A stretch of 64,000 bases of DNA from the NCBI RefSeq assembly GCF_000708285.2, contig NZ_JAUG01000015.1:1-64000 (forward strand), in the 5' to 3' direction. Origin of the DNA: Pedobacter borealis DSM 19626 (GTDB lineage: Bacteria > Bacteroidota > Bacteroidia > Sphingobacteriales > Sphingobacteriaceae). The position numbers and the translations under genes are program-made. Below, one piece after another: positions 9,592-18,396 of this stretch. Position 1 is the stretch's first letter, and each line of letters begins with the position of its first letter. Under the pieces are notes generated by a model. It ran no database searches, was not told the origin of the DNA, and worked only from the letters and a program-made list of their open reading frames with translations.

Positions 9592-10135
9592 TATTAGGAT
9601 AGAGAGTGTCGTAAATAGAATTTGACTCGCTTTTCCAGTCAGATAAGTCAATGTTTTTATAAGATTGTTTTAAGCGTTCGAATAAAACAGGATCTTTTGC
9701 TGGGTCCATTCTTTCTGGATAGACAATAGATGTCATCATATCGCTAATTGACCTGATTCTATTGAGGTATCCCAAAGCTGATTTTACAAAGAACTTAGTA
9801 AAAGGGAAGTTTCTCTTTTCTAGCTTGGATATTACCGGAATTAATTTGCTCTCTAATGTTTTTAAAGTCCTAAGAATTCTCGCTTCCATTTTCATTTTTC
9901 CGCGTTCATCTGCTCGATGAAAATCTGCGATAATGATTTTTAAGGTTTTATTCAACCTGATTGAATTAATTCTTAGTGTTATGCCTAATGATAAAATTTG
10001 GAAAGGCATAGACGCAGTTAAGCCTAAAAGACCTGAATACTTTTTAATAGACTTCCTAGAAGATTGGAAATCTTCAAAGATCTGTGAGAATTCAAATAAT
10101 TGATCGAATTCTTGATTATGAGAAATGGTTGTCAT
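9578..10135 (-). CDS. Hypothetical protein, candidate partner of the PemK-like toxin
   Basis: A 185-residue basic, helical protein that I do not recognise. Residues about 37-60 (GLLGLTASMPFQILSLGITL) are hydrophobic enough for a membrane or buried helix; the rest is rich in Lys/Arg (KTLKIIIADFHRADERGKMK, LEKRNFPFTKFFVKSALGYL). It lies upstream of the PemK/MazF-like gene and overlaps it by 14 nt, the position normally held by the antitoxin. It has no DNA-binding motif that I can see. It could be a new kind of antitoxin, or an unrelated gene whose overlap is fortuitous. Confidence 0.6.
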   Translation of the reverse strand: MTTISHNQEFDQLFEFSQIFEDFQSSRKSIKKYSGLLGLTASMPFQILSLGITLRINSIRLNKTLKIIIADFHRADERGKMKMEARILRTLKTLESKLIPVISKLEKRNFPFTKFFVKSALGYLNRIRSISDMMTSIVYPERMDPAKDPVLFERLKQSYKNIDLSDWKSESNSIYDTLYPNNACV

Positions 10136-10899
10136 ATTATATTTTCTTCCTTCAACTTGTAAGTAAACATAATTGGAAACCCAATTATATGGAGCATTAA
10201 TTATTTAGATAGTTGCCAAAGTTATACCATTTTTGCTAAAAACATAAGAGTTCAATGTAATGAAGTTATAATGTAGGACTTGATAGTGATGAACATATTA
10301 ATGATGGTGTTATTCTAGGTGGTGGAGATGATGGTGGTATTAATTGTGTCGATAAATCAATTATTGATAGTTCTAAAGAGACTTTCTTTGACAGGATAGT
10401 CTTCTTGATGTAAAGTTGAGGTTATTGCGCCTAATGCGCTTATATTCACTCTGTAAAAATTTATTTGAAAATCTTTTTTCTTCAATTATAACATTAATAT
10501 TACAATTCGACTACTTGAATTCAACACTTTTCAAGACATCTAGTCTCGAAAACTCCTAAAATATGGACATGTCATTGACAAATTCAATACCTATTCTAGC
10601 GCAAGTCTTAGCGCCCGGCCCAAGCAAAGGCTAGACTTGTGCTTTCATTAAATTGGTAAGATCAATTTCTTATTAAAAAACTTGCCGAACTAAATACTAA
10701 GAATGCACAAGTCATCCAACCCACTTCCTAGTCACTAAGACTTGTGCTAGTGAAAGTACTCGATTATAATGAATGCTGATAGCGTAAAACAGCAGTAGTC
10801 CTTTGTTGAACGATAGAAAAGCATTTGAGCAAGCCAGAATTACAATGTTCTAGACCAATTTACAGAAGATTTGAGGGAAATAATTCTATTGTGTTCTTA
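10136..10899. other. Gene-free stretch with a dispersed repeat
   Basis: No convincing gene is present. A stop-to-stop frame at 10264-10413 (plus) gives a Gly/Asp-rich stretch (GLDSDEHINDGVILGGGDDG) with no start codon and may be a gene remnant. 10596-10750 is a copy of the dispersed double-hairpin repeat listed separately. Confidence 0.5.
10596..10750. repeat. Double-hairpin dispersed repeat, copy 1
   Basis: Two hairpins use nearly the same arms. The first pairs gcgcaagtct (10599-10608) with agacttgtgc (10633-10642); the second pairs gcacaagtc (10705-10713) with gacttgtgc (10739-10747). Related copies lie at 27200-27350, 30920-31062 and 31261-31330. There is no coding potential. Confidence 0.75.
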
Positions 10900-11721
10900 T
10901 TATTTCCACGCCTGACTGAATACAGCACTTATTGGAGCGATCATAGGAGCAGCTCCGAATTTTTCAGCAAGTTCTTTTTCCACCTTACTTTTTATCTCGT
11001 CTATACAGTCAGGATTCTGTTTTTTGATCTCCTCATAAACAGGTCCCCACTCTACCAAACCGCATGCAGCTTCTTTTGCGGTTGGACATACAGAAAAAAG
11101 TTTTACTTTTTCAATTGATATTTTTGCAAAGCTGGCATCCTTTAATAATGGAGTTATAAGCGCTTCATTATTCATCGAGGTTGCAAGATTATGCGATTCG
11201 GGCAAGGGTTGTTCTAAATATTTCATTGCAATAGATCTGGCAGAATAAGATGCCGCATTATTTTCCAGCTTATCCCAGGTGGTAAATAAAAACAGGCCAC
11301 CCGGTTTTAAAACCCGATAAGCCTCTGCAAATGCTTTCGGTTTATCAGGAACAAACATATACCCGAAGCAACAAACCACCAAATCTATACTATTATCGCT
11401 AAAAGGAAGTTACTGGGCATCAATATTTTGCCAGTCAATATCAAGGTGGCTCAATGTCTTTTTGGCTACGGCCAACATCTCTTCACTAATATCTGAAGCG
11501 ATCAGCTTTGCTGAGTATGGAATATGCTCCCGAATATGGCGGGTAACACGACCCGTCCCTGCCGCAATTTCGAGCACTACAGAAAAAGGGATGGAGTGAA
11601 TTCGTTTTGCAACTTCTATAGCATAGGGTTCAAAGAATAATGGGCCGAAAAACTGCTCATAACGAGTGGCAGTATCTTCCGGCAAATCAGCCGAAGAATC
11701 TTTTGTCAAAGTATCGTTCAT
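10900..11721 (-). pseudogene. Class I SAM-dependent methyltransferase with a premature stop
   Basis: Two parts in the same frame make one methyltransferase of about 273 codons. The N-terminal part has the SAM-binding motif (VVLEIAAGTGRVTRHI), the acidic motif II (ASDISEEML) and NIDAQ. The C-terminal part continues with LPFSDNSIDLVVCCFGYMFV and LKPGGLFLFTTW. They are separated by a single TAA at 11410-11412, where relatives have Gln (AQ-Q-LPF), so one C-to-T change (CAA to TAA) explains the break. No other lesion is visible, so the inactivation looks recent, unless the stop is read through or is a sequence error. The gene belongs to the Methyltransf_11 group; its substrate is unknown. It ends the left flank of the tRNA-Lys island. 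Confidence 0.85.
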
Positions 11722-11766
11722 AAACGATTGATTTTATATTTCGTTCAAATACAATAAGTGATATTG

Positions 11767-11839
11767 TGACCCCTCAGGGGTTCGAACCCTGGACCCACAG
11801 ATTAAGAGTCTGTTGCTCTACCAACTGAGCTAAGAAGTC
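11767..11839 (-). tRNA. tRNA-Lys (CTT)
   Basis: The minus strand folds as a complete 73-nt cloverleaf: acceptor GACTTCT/AGGGGTC (two G-T wobbles), D arm GCTC...GAGC, anticodon stem ACAGA/TCTGT with loop CTCTTAA (anticodon CTT), variable loop GGGTC, T stem CAGGG/CCCTG with TTCGAAC, discriminator A, no encoded CCA. It is the insertion site of the integrative element to its right. The 5' half and upstream region (11799-11843 and beyond) recur at 26958-27002. Confidence 0.93.
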
Positions 11840-11843
11840 TGGT
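11799..11843. other. Left attachment site
   Basis: This sequence covers tRNA-Lys nucleotides 1-41 (the 5' end through the anticodon loop) and 4 bp of upstream flank. It matches 26958-27002 except at 11835 (a versus g). Weaker similarity continues to about 11870 and includes a shared TATATTTA promoter-like box. Confidence 0.85.
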
Positions 11844-11980
11844 GGATAAATATAGGAGAAAAGAGGGGAGATTAGAAAGATTAACCGTATTTATAATCAA
11901 TAGGTTATGACAAAATGATTTCAAAGGTTGAGGTAATTTCTATAATGGAATTATAACAAAAGAGAAGGAAATTTAGGCAG

Positions 11981-12000
11981 AGTGCGCCAAAGTGCGCCAA
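11981..12000. promoter_or_regulatory. Tandem GTGCGCCAA sites, left end
   Basis: Two 10-bp copies of agtgcgccaa sit head to tail directly before the integrase ATG. The same 9-mer occurs twice at 26790-26809 near the right end, and I found it nowhere else in the window. The paired placement suggests arm-type binding sites of the integrase, which could also let it repress its own gene. Confidence 0.7.
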
Positions 12001-12002
12001 AA

Positions 12003-13151
12003 ATGAAGAATACATTGCCAAGAATTGTGACAACAAAAGACTTAAAATCGAGAAGCTACATTACCTTTTATTACCTAGGGAAAAGAATTAGAGAATACAA
12101 TGGAGACTCTATAAATATCGATTTAAAGCCAAATACAGCTCAGACTGTAAAAGAAAGGAACGACCTATTAAAAAGGTTGGAGTATGAATTCACAAAAGCA
12201 TTAGAGAACGGTTATTATCCAATCACAACCATTAGCACCATTGTTAAAACTCCTGTTGAAGAATCTTTTATCACAGCCAAAGAGTATCTAGAACAAGCGC
12301 TATTTAAGAAACTGAAATCCAATATCAATAGGAAATACAAAATAAATCTAAAGACTATACACACCCAGTTTACTAATTTTCTAACCGAGAAAGAACTAAT
12401 AGGGAAGATCGAAGATATTACCCTTAATAGGGTTGAGGATTTTCTTTCACAATTCTCCAGTTCAGGCACCTATTACATGAATAAGCGAAGAGATTTAGGA
12501 GTTCTTTTCTCAACAATTAACAAACAGCTTAAACAGAAAGTATACGTCATACAAGACAGCGAGAAGATGAAATCCAGTGCTAAACTTCACAAAGTTTACG
12601 AAGAAGAGCAAGTTAAACCCATACTGAGTTACTTGAAAGAAAATCATCATAATTTGTATATATGCTGCCTAATAACTTACGCAACTTTTCTCAGGCCACA
12701 CCACGAGGTTAGAAGCTTGAGAATGAGCCATGTTAAAAATGATTGTACAGAAATACACCTATCTGGCACAGAGAACAAAGGGAAAAGAATAAGAATTGTC
12801 TATATCCCAGATTATTTGAGAAAGGAGCTGTTACCCATAATTGATGGATTAACATTAAATGAAAGTCTATTTACTCGGACAATTGAGATCCCAAATGAAT
12901 ATTATTTTAGTACCGCTTGGACAAGGCAGTTTAAGGAAATGTATATGCGTGGTTTAATTCAAAAGAATCAAACGATCTATTCATTCAGACACACCGCTGC
13001 CGTACAGGTTTATAATAAAACGAAAGACTTGCACATTCTCCAACAATTACTTGGACATTCCGATATGATAGTTACCTTAAAATATCTTCGTGGCTTGGCA
13101 GCAATTAAAAATGATGATTTAAAAGCTGTTATGCCGACACTTGATTTATAG
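12003..13151 (+). CDS. Tyrosine recombinase / integrase
   Basis: A 382-residue site-specific recombinase that should catalyse insertion and excision of the element. The N-terminal part (about 1-90) looks like the arm-binding region of Bacteroidetes integrases (SYITFYYLGKRIREYNG); a SAM-like core-binding domain follows (about 95-190), then the catalytic domain (about 200-382). The catalytic residues visible are Arg231 (ATFLRPHHEVRSL), Arg329-His330 (YSFRHTAA), His352 (LLGHSD) and the nucleophile Tyr361 (TLKYLRG). The usual His of the HxxR motif is Tyr. The ATG at 12003 is preferred because the GTG at 11982 lies inside the direct repeats. It is followed by a clear terminator. Confidence 0.93.
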   Translation: MKNTLPRIVTTKDLKSRSYITFYYLGKRIREYNGDSINIDLKPNTAQTVKERNDLLKRLEYEFTKALENGYYPITTISTIVKTPVEESFITAKEYLEQALFKKLKSNINRKYKINLKTIHTQFTNFLTEKELIGKIEDITLNRVEDFLSQFSSSGTYYMNKRRDLGVLFSTINKQLKQKVYVIQDSEKMKSSAKLHKVYEEEQVKPILSYLKENHHNLYICCLITYATFLRPHHEVRSLRMSHVKNDCTEIHLSGTENKGKRIRIVYIPDYLRKELLPIIDGLTLNESLFTRTIEIPNEYYFSTAWTRQFKEMYMRGLIQKNQTIYSFRHTAAVQVYNKTKDLHILQQLLGHSDMIVTLKYLRGLAAIKNDDLKAVMPTLDL

Positions 13152-13168
13152 CATAATTACCACACCTT

Positions 13169-13200
13169 AGAGAAGTGTTACTACTTCTCTATTTTTTTTC
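13169..13200 (+). terminator. Rho-independent terminator of the integrase
   Basis: Stem agagaagt / acttctct with a 6-nt loop is followed by a run of eight T's, 18 bp after the integrase stop codon. Confidence 0.85.
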
Positions 13201-13403
13201 TGGTTAAAATTCATGCAAACACAACTCCATGATTTAAAGGAACAACTATTGTAAGTTATAATCATTTTGCCTCATCTGATGCCCAGATTTAACCATGAAA
13301 ATGCATACCTAAACCACCATAAGACCTATAAATTTACTTGCATTCGATATTACTTTATGAAGTTAAAGGCTAAGTGCTAACTTTAAGGCTCAGATTCACC
13401 ACG

Positions 13404-14360
13404 ATGGAATACACATTTGTTATAGAAGAAATAGGCAATATCAATGCAGACCTCAATATTATTGCAAAATATCATGATGGTACAAGGTCTTTGCTAAATC
13501 CTAATAAATCTAACATCATAAATGCAACAGCAAATATCAGATTACTTTATAAAATCGATGGTGAGGAAGCATATATAACAAACGATTTCAACATTGGGAA
13601 AGTTACCCATAAAGTACAAATCGAAGAAAGTCACTTACAAAACCTATTTGTATTACTTAGAAATATGAATGATGTTGAGTGGGGCTATTACCAAGCCCAC
13701 TTTTCGTCTGATGATGCAATAAACGGGATTAATTTAAATGCGGAATTAAAAAGCCTAATTACAGATCTTAAGGTTCTGAAAGCGCAATTATCTACTGATG
13801 AAATACTGGAGACTAAGATCAAGCTGAGAGAACTTAAAAAGGTTGGTAAAAGTGAAGTACCTTATGATGTGCGAGGAATGGGTGTAACGGTCAATGGTTT
13901 AGATGAAAACAAGCAATTGATAAAAGTAATATTGAAAAATAGAATTAAGCAAATACAAGATATAAGCTATCTCTACTATCATATTACAGATTCGCATCCA
14001 AGTGGTTGGAATGACGATTTAACCGACGAAATCCTAGAATATCTACAACAGCCATTTCCAGATTACAGAGCTAGATGGTTATTTGGAAGATATGCAACGC
14101 AAAAAATCTTAGCCTATTTAAAAGCCGAAACCACTCTGCAAGAAAAAGACATTGAGGTTACGCAATCCCAAGCGGTTTTAATATATACCCTCTTTCTTTT
14201 ATTTGGAGTTATCGACATCAAAATTGAAAACGATATTCCAGTATCAAAATCAGACCGTGATAAGGCCAAGCTTATACGTTCGTTCCTAAGGCAAGATCTA
14301 AAAGATAAAGAGGTTGAATTCTATAATCTCACATTTACTCCATTTATAAATAAAATTTAA
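13404..14360 (+). CDS. Hypothetical island protein
   Basis: A 318-residue soluble protein that I do not recognise. The start is the ATG at 13404 (MEYTFVIEEIG); a GTG at 13374 is in frame but less likely. The N-terminal ~100 residues look beta-rich (EEIGNINADLNIIAKYHDGT); the middle (about 110-200) is helical and charged and contains YDVRGMGVTVNG; the C-terminal part is helical with a hydrophobic stretch (VLIYTLFLLFGVIDI). It stands alone between the integrase terminator and the next small gene, in the part of the island that usually holds replication or control genes. Confidence 0.65.
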   Translation: MEYTFVIEEIGNINADLNIIAKYHDGTRSLLNPNKSNIINATANIRLLYKIDGEEAYITNDFNIGKVTHKVQIEESHLQNLFVLLRNMNDVEWGYYQAHFSSDDAINGINLNAELKSLITDLKVLKAQLSTDEILETKIKLRELKKVGKSEVPYDVRGMGVTVNGLDENKQLIKVILKNRIKQIQDISYLYYHITDSHPSGWNDDLTDEILEYLQQPFPDYRARWLFGRYATQKILAYLKAETTLQEKDIEVTQSQAVLIYTLFLLFGVIDIKIENDIPVSKSDRDKAKLIRSFLRQDLKDKEVEFYNLTFTPFINKI

Positions 14361-14478
14361 TAGCCTGATTATCAGTTGACACAGATTTCTAAAAAGGTAA
14401 TTTTCTGTGGCTTTTAAGGTATTCTGATCATTGCAGTGTCGGAGGTTAATAGCCACTAAAAAAACCGACACAAACACA

Positions 14479-14892
14479 ATGTCACTATATAAAAAATTCA
14501 AGAAAGCAACCGGCGTTGCTAACGTAAACCCTACAAACCTGTTCTTTACCGAACATAATGTGAATGGTTACTGTTCAAAAGGAGAATTCTGTAATTATGC
14601 GGAGCACTTATCAGAATTACAGTTTAAACATGTTGAAGAAATGTTTAAATACATTAACATGAGATGTAAAATCTCAAACAGTCCAGAACCGAAAATGGAC
14701 TTCAAAACTCAAGAGTTTAACATCTGGGTACATTTTGAATTGAAGAACGGTAAACGAAGACTACCTCTTCCTCATGATGAAGGGATTCTAGCGTTCTTGA
14801 TTGACTATCAAGTACAGGGCATCAATTTTGAAGTCGACTTCGAATTGTTACTATCAGAAGCAGGAGTAAATTTCTCTGAAACCAGAGATTAA
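14479..14892 (+). CDS. Hypothetical island protein
   Basis: A 137-residue protein that starts at MSLYKKFKKATGV; this ATG is preferred over an earlier in-frame codon at 14431 because the extra residues look random. It contains two Cys close together (NGYCSKGEFCNYAEH) and later MRCKIS, which could bind metal but do not form a standard zinc ribbon. I do not recognise the family. It is followed by a G/C-rich hairpin at 14903-14922 and then by the helicase-like gene, so it is probably its own transcript. Confidence 0.6.
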   Translation: MSLYKKFKKATGVANVNPTNLFFTEHNVNGYCSKGEFCNYAEHLSELQFKHVEEMFKYINMRCKISNSPEPKMDFKTQEFNIWVHFELKNGKRRLPLPHDEGILAFLIDYQVQGINFEVDFELLLSEAGVNFSETRD

Positions 14893-14902
14893 CAATTCAC
14901 AA

Positions 14903-14922
14903 GGGGGAGCAATCGCTTCCCC
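14903..14922 (+). terminator. Hairpin after the 14479-14892 gene
   Basis: A short stem (gggggag...cttcccc) lies 10 nt past the stop codon. No strong T-run follows, so termination is plausible rather than certain. Confidence 0.45.
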
Positions 14923-14963
14923 TACTCAACAAAAACTTTAATAACAATTTAAAACATGCGACA

Positions 14964-14990
14964 GGCAACGCATAGGAATTCTATTGCCTT
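14964..14990 (+). promoter_or_regulatory. Leader hairpin before the helicase-like gene
   Basis: Arms aggcaa / ttgcct enclose a 15-nt loop 7 bp before the ATG at 14997. A similar 'ggcaacgca' leader hairpin precedes the gene at 25737, and a looser 'ggcaaccgca' lies before 26325. A common leader element for island genes is possible. Confidence 0.35.
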
Positions 14991-14996
14991 TAGATT

Positions 14997-16874
14997 ATGA
15001 AAAATAAGAGAATCAAAATATATAAAATTAATAAAGGTCAATATCTAAATGAAATTGAGCCTTTCAAGTCCAAGGGAATACCTAGCAACATTATCCTATT
15101 CAAAGAATTGCCTGGTTGTGGAGCAACAAGGTGCGAAATTGAGTTCCCTCGACACAGCATAATTGTCGAGCCAAATGTTCCAGTAATTAAGGGGAAAAAG
15201 AAACAGTTTGGCAAGTTAGTATGCGGCATATTCGAAGGAGTAACAACGGATGATATACTGGCATATCTAGAAAACAATATCGAATACAAGAAATTAATCG
15301 TTACGCCAGAATCATTCTGGAAAGTTAAGGAAGCACTTGAAGATTCAAGGTTCGAAATTTATACAGACTTCTTTCTTTTATTTGACGAGTGTGAGAAAAT
15401 CATTCAAGATATCAGTTACCGTACAGATATTGCTCTACCAATGGACGACTTCTTCCGATTTGAGCATAAGGCTTTTGTTTCAGCTACACCTATAGTACCA
15501 AGTGACCCCAGATTTGAGTTAAACAAATTCACTGTACATAAAATTCAACCCAGCTTTACCTACGCACAGAGTATGCAACTAATTTGCACCAATAATGTGC
15601 TAACGACGACCAAAAAGTTTATAGATGAAAATCCAAATGATAAGTACTTTATATTCTTTAATACAACCGATACAATTCACGAAGTAATTACTAAGCTTAA
15701 AATAAAGAATGAAAGCATGGTCTTTTGCGCAGAGAAAAGCCGAAGAAAGCTTCGAATCAATGGATATAAAGATTCTGATGTCAAAACAGAAATAACTGCA
15801 TTTAAAAAATATAACTTCTTTACTTCTAGGTTCTTTTCTGCTGTTGATATTGATTACGACCTCTTCCAATGCAACCCAACAATCATCTTGATTACCGATA
15901 TTGTTTCCGCACAACACTCCATGCTAGATCCATTTACAGAAGCCATACAAATTCAGGGTCGATTTAGGGAAACGAAAGAACACCCGTTTACAAGAAACCT
16001 TGTGCACATTTCGAATGTTGATCCTGAATTGATATCGATGTCTGAAGCAGAGGTTAAAAAATACCTTGCAGAGTGCCATATTGTGTTCAAGGCAGTTCAT
16101 CGGTATCATGAATCTGCTACTACAGCGGCTGCAAAAGACGTACTCAGTCAAGTACTTAAGAGAATTGACTATGCTAAATACTTAAAGAAATATAGTTTAG
16201 AGAGAAACTATGATATGATTGACAACTTAATATTTGAGGAAAGAGTAAAAGGCATATATCAAAACGCCAATAAGTTGAAAGATGCTTACTCAGAGTGCTC
16301 TCACTTTAAAATCGACAATAACTATGCTGAAGAATCGTATTCTTTTACTGATAAGGATCGTAAAAAGGCTAATAAGAAAAATATCCGCTTAAAAAGCTTA
16401 AATGAAATAGTTGCCGATAGTCTGACAGATCTACACACTAGAAAACGAATGAACCTAATTACAGAATTTGGATATACAATGGAGATCACAAGCTTTCAGT
16501 TAGACTTTCCAGAGCAAATGGCAATAATAAACAAATATGGTATTGACAACTCGGAGCTGGTAAATTTCAATATCTATCAAATACAGCATCTACTAATTAA
16601 ACAGAAAAAGCAGGTCGACCACTTCGGAATGATGACCTATATCCAGCAGAATTTCCAAATAGGTAAAGCATATACCGGAAATAAAATGACTGCACTTTTG
16701 AAGGTTGGATTTAAGGATAACAATATTCACGGAATTACCCCCAGTCTAGACTACTTAAGAAAGTTTGCCAAATTCAATCCCTCTAATAAAAAGGCTTGGA
16801 TGGGCAAGAATGAATTAGGAAAAGATATAAGAGGATATATTATTACTAAATTCGAGGATGGAACTTTAAACTAG
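14997..16874 (+). CDS. SF2 helicase-like ATPase with degenerate Walker A
   Basis: A 625-residue protein with a DEAD/DEAH-helicase layout: a motif I region LPGCGATRCE (about 38-47), a motif II FFLLFDEC (125-132, Asp-Glu-Cys), a motif III VSATP (161-165) and a motif VI-like IQIQGRFRE (317-325). The catalytic Lys of motif I is absent (GCGAT instead of GxGKT/S), so ATP hydrolysis is in doubt, although I recall related proteins on other Bacteroidetes elements with the same change. The C-terminal 300 residues are not recognised. It is the largest gene of the island and most likely serves replication or maintenance of the element, or acts as an effector. It is probably transcribed alone. Confidence 0.7.
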   Translation: MKNKRIKIYKINKGQYLNEIEPFKSKGIPSNIILFKELPGCGATRCEIEFPRHSIIVEPNVPVIKGKKKQFGKLVCGIFEGVTTDDILAYLENNIEYKKLIVTPESFWKVKEALEDSRFEIYTDFFLLFDECEKIIQDISYRTDIALPMDDFFRFEHKAFVSATPIVPSDPRFELNKFTVHKIQPSFTYAQSMQLICTNNVLTTTKKFIDENPNDKYFIFFNTTDTIHEVITKLKIKNESMVFCAEKSRRKLRINGYKDSDVKTEITAFKKYNFFTSRFFSAVDIDYDLFQCNPTIILITDIVSAQHSMLDPFTEAIQIQGRFRETKEHPFTRNLVHISNVDPELISMSEAEVKKYLAECHIVFKAVHRYHESATTAAAKDVLSQVLKRIDYAKYLKKYSLERNYDMIDNLIFEERVKGIYQNANKLKDAYSECSHFKIDNNYAEESYSFTDKDRKKANKKNIRLKSLNEIVADSLTDLHTRKRMNLITEFGYTMEITSFQLDFPEQMAIINKYGIDNSELVNFNIYQIQHLLIKQKKQVDHFGMMTYIQQNFQIGKAYTGNKMTALLKVGFKDNNIHGITPSLDYLRKFAKFNPSNKKAWMGKNELGKDIRGYIITKFEDGTLN

Positions 16875-17426
16875 GATTTTGATAACGTACAGTTTTGTTA
16901 AAAAGGTTAATCTATATGACCAGATTTAGAAACTGTACGTTTGTTCTAGAAATCGCCTAAGCAATAAACCTAGCTTCCCATTTAAAAATATTTTTTTTAT
17001 AATTTCAACTAGCCACTTAAATTGAGCTCTGTACACCGCATTTACTGGGTGTAACATATCAAACCCCCGCACCTTGCTCTAAGGGGAGATACATCGATTT
17101 CCAACTTTGCCATTGAAAAATCTAGCCTAAAAGGCGAACAACAAGCCTATCTAAAACCACCAATTTAGATTTAAAAACTGATGGATTCCGATTTACCATT
17201 TACCAAAATTCACCATTAAACCCCATCGACATTTTACTTCTAAAGGGATCTAAACAGGGTAAATTCGAATAAATATCCTTAGCAATACCACTACATCAAT
17301 ATCGACAATAACACAATACACCGCCTAAACACGGTGTATTTCCATTTATATATCAATTCAACATAGATGCTTCCAAACGGAGGCATTTTCTATTTAACCA
17401 AGTTTTACATTTAAAATTCTATTAAG
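16875..17426. other. Gene-free stretch with several hairpins
   Basis: 552 bp without a gene. An inverted repeat aacgtacagttt (16884-16895) / aaactgtacgtt (16930-16941) just after the helicase stop may end its transcript or bind a protein. Two more hairpins lie before the next gene: acaccg...cggtgt near 17318-17340, and tgcttcc/ggaggca near 17369-17387. In an element without a recognised origin, this is one place to look for one. Confidence 0.5.
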
Positions 17427-17942
17427 ATGCAAGCAAAAGCAAGAACACAGAAAGCGGCTCAGCCGAAAACACAATTTGTTGTTATAAACGAGCAACAAGT
17501 ATTGGTAAACTCAGAAGTACAAAAAGCATACAATTTAATCGTTGATGCTGCTACAGAACAATTAAGAAAATTCGACCTAGCCAAATACAGAACCTATGCA
17601 ACGGTTGACCATGTGAAGAACGAATACAAAAGCAACATGATTTCAGAGCACCTAAATTACTTCTGGAACATTACCCTTTCAAATAGCAAGGATGGCCGAT
17701 CATTCATATTTATAGACTTAGGTGCAGAAGCATTGGAGCGTTTTGGCTCAGGCTTAACGAATATTTTCCTTCGTAAAGCATATGAACTAACCCAATCAAA
17801 TGATAATACAGGTGGAATCGAATATGCACTAAGGGTAAACTTCCGAGAGGCAGATCAGCACCACAATTTCTTTTACAGGAGAGTTGCAGAAGGAGAAAAC
17901 AACTATGTTTCAATTGCTACAGTTGATAAGCTAGAATCGTAA
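17427..17942 (+). CDS. Hypothetical island protein
   Basis: A 171-residue soluble protein with no motif I recognise. The first ~20 residues are Ala/Lys/Gln-rich (MQAKARTQKAAQPKTQFVV) and look disordered; the rest is mixed alpha/beta with FWNITLSNSKDGRSFIFIDL and an unusual DQHHNFFYRR. It has its own leader hairpins and a terminator-like hairpin (17948-17963), so it is a single-gene transcript. Confidence 0.6.
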   Translation: MQAKARTQKAAQPKTQFVVINEQQVLVNSEVQKAYNLIVDAATEQLRKFDLAKYRTYATVDHVKNEYKSNMISEHLNYFWNITLSNSKDGRSFIFIDLGAEALERFGSGLTNIFLRKAYELTQSNDNTGGIEYALRVNFREADQHHNFFYRRVAEGENNYVSIATVDKLES

Positions 17943-17947
17943 AAATA

Positions 17948-17975
17948 GAGCGCAGTAATGCGCTTTATTTAAAAC
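17948..17975 (+). terminator. Terminator-like hairpin
   Basis: Arms agcgca / tgcgct with a short loop are followed by a T-rich run, 6 nt after the preceding stop codon. The same pattern (gcagaaatgcgc plus T's) recurs at 19141. Confidence 0.6.
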
Positions 17976-18396
17976 CTGTTATTATCTTTACCACAGTTAA
18001 AATTCATCGATAAGAAACAGAAATAAACTTAATTACACCATAAAGAAATAAAGCGTTAGCTTATTGTTCTTGTGCTTGAAACCTGAGAAATTACAAACAC
18101 AACAAGGACAGATGTGCGAACGTCCATGCAAGAGCGTGGGCTGTTCCAGTCTGTTGTGTTGGCTTCTCAGGGCCTCAAGCGCGGATTGGCTACAGTTCCA
18201 CGCTTTTGTATTTAATAAACATCGAGTTGGAACTATCGATATAAACCAAAAACATTGAGGTTCCAATGATGTCCACAGAAATACTCCCACTACGGATTCC
18301 CGTAAATTCAGGATTAGCTTTTTAAATATCTTAGGAGCAGTCTTGCCTTAATGAAACCCAACAACCGATCTGAGACTATCGGACAAAATTAATCAG
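17976..18396. other. Gene-free stretch
   Basis: About 420 bp. Short open frames exist on both strands but none has a believable protein. The central part (18115-18210) is richer in G and C than its surroundings. I see no known RNA or repeat. Confidence 0.4.

Noticed and set aside
18033..18290. Overlapping open frames on both strands with many Cys and Trp
   Set aside because: The composition looks random, and neither frame has a start context, domain or neighbour coupling.
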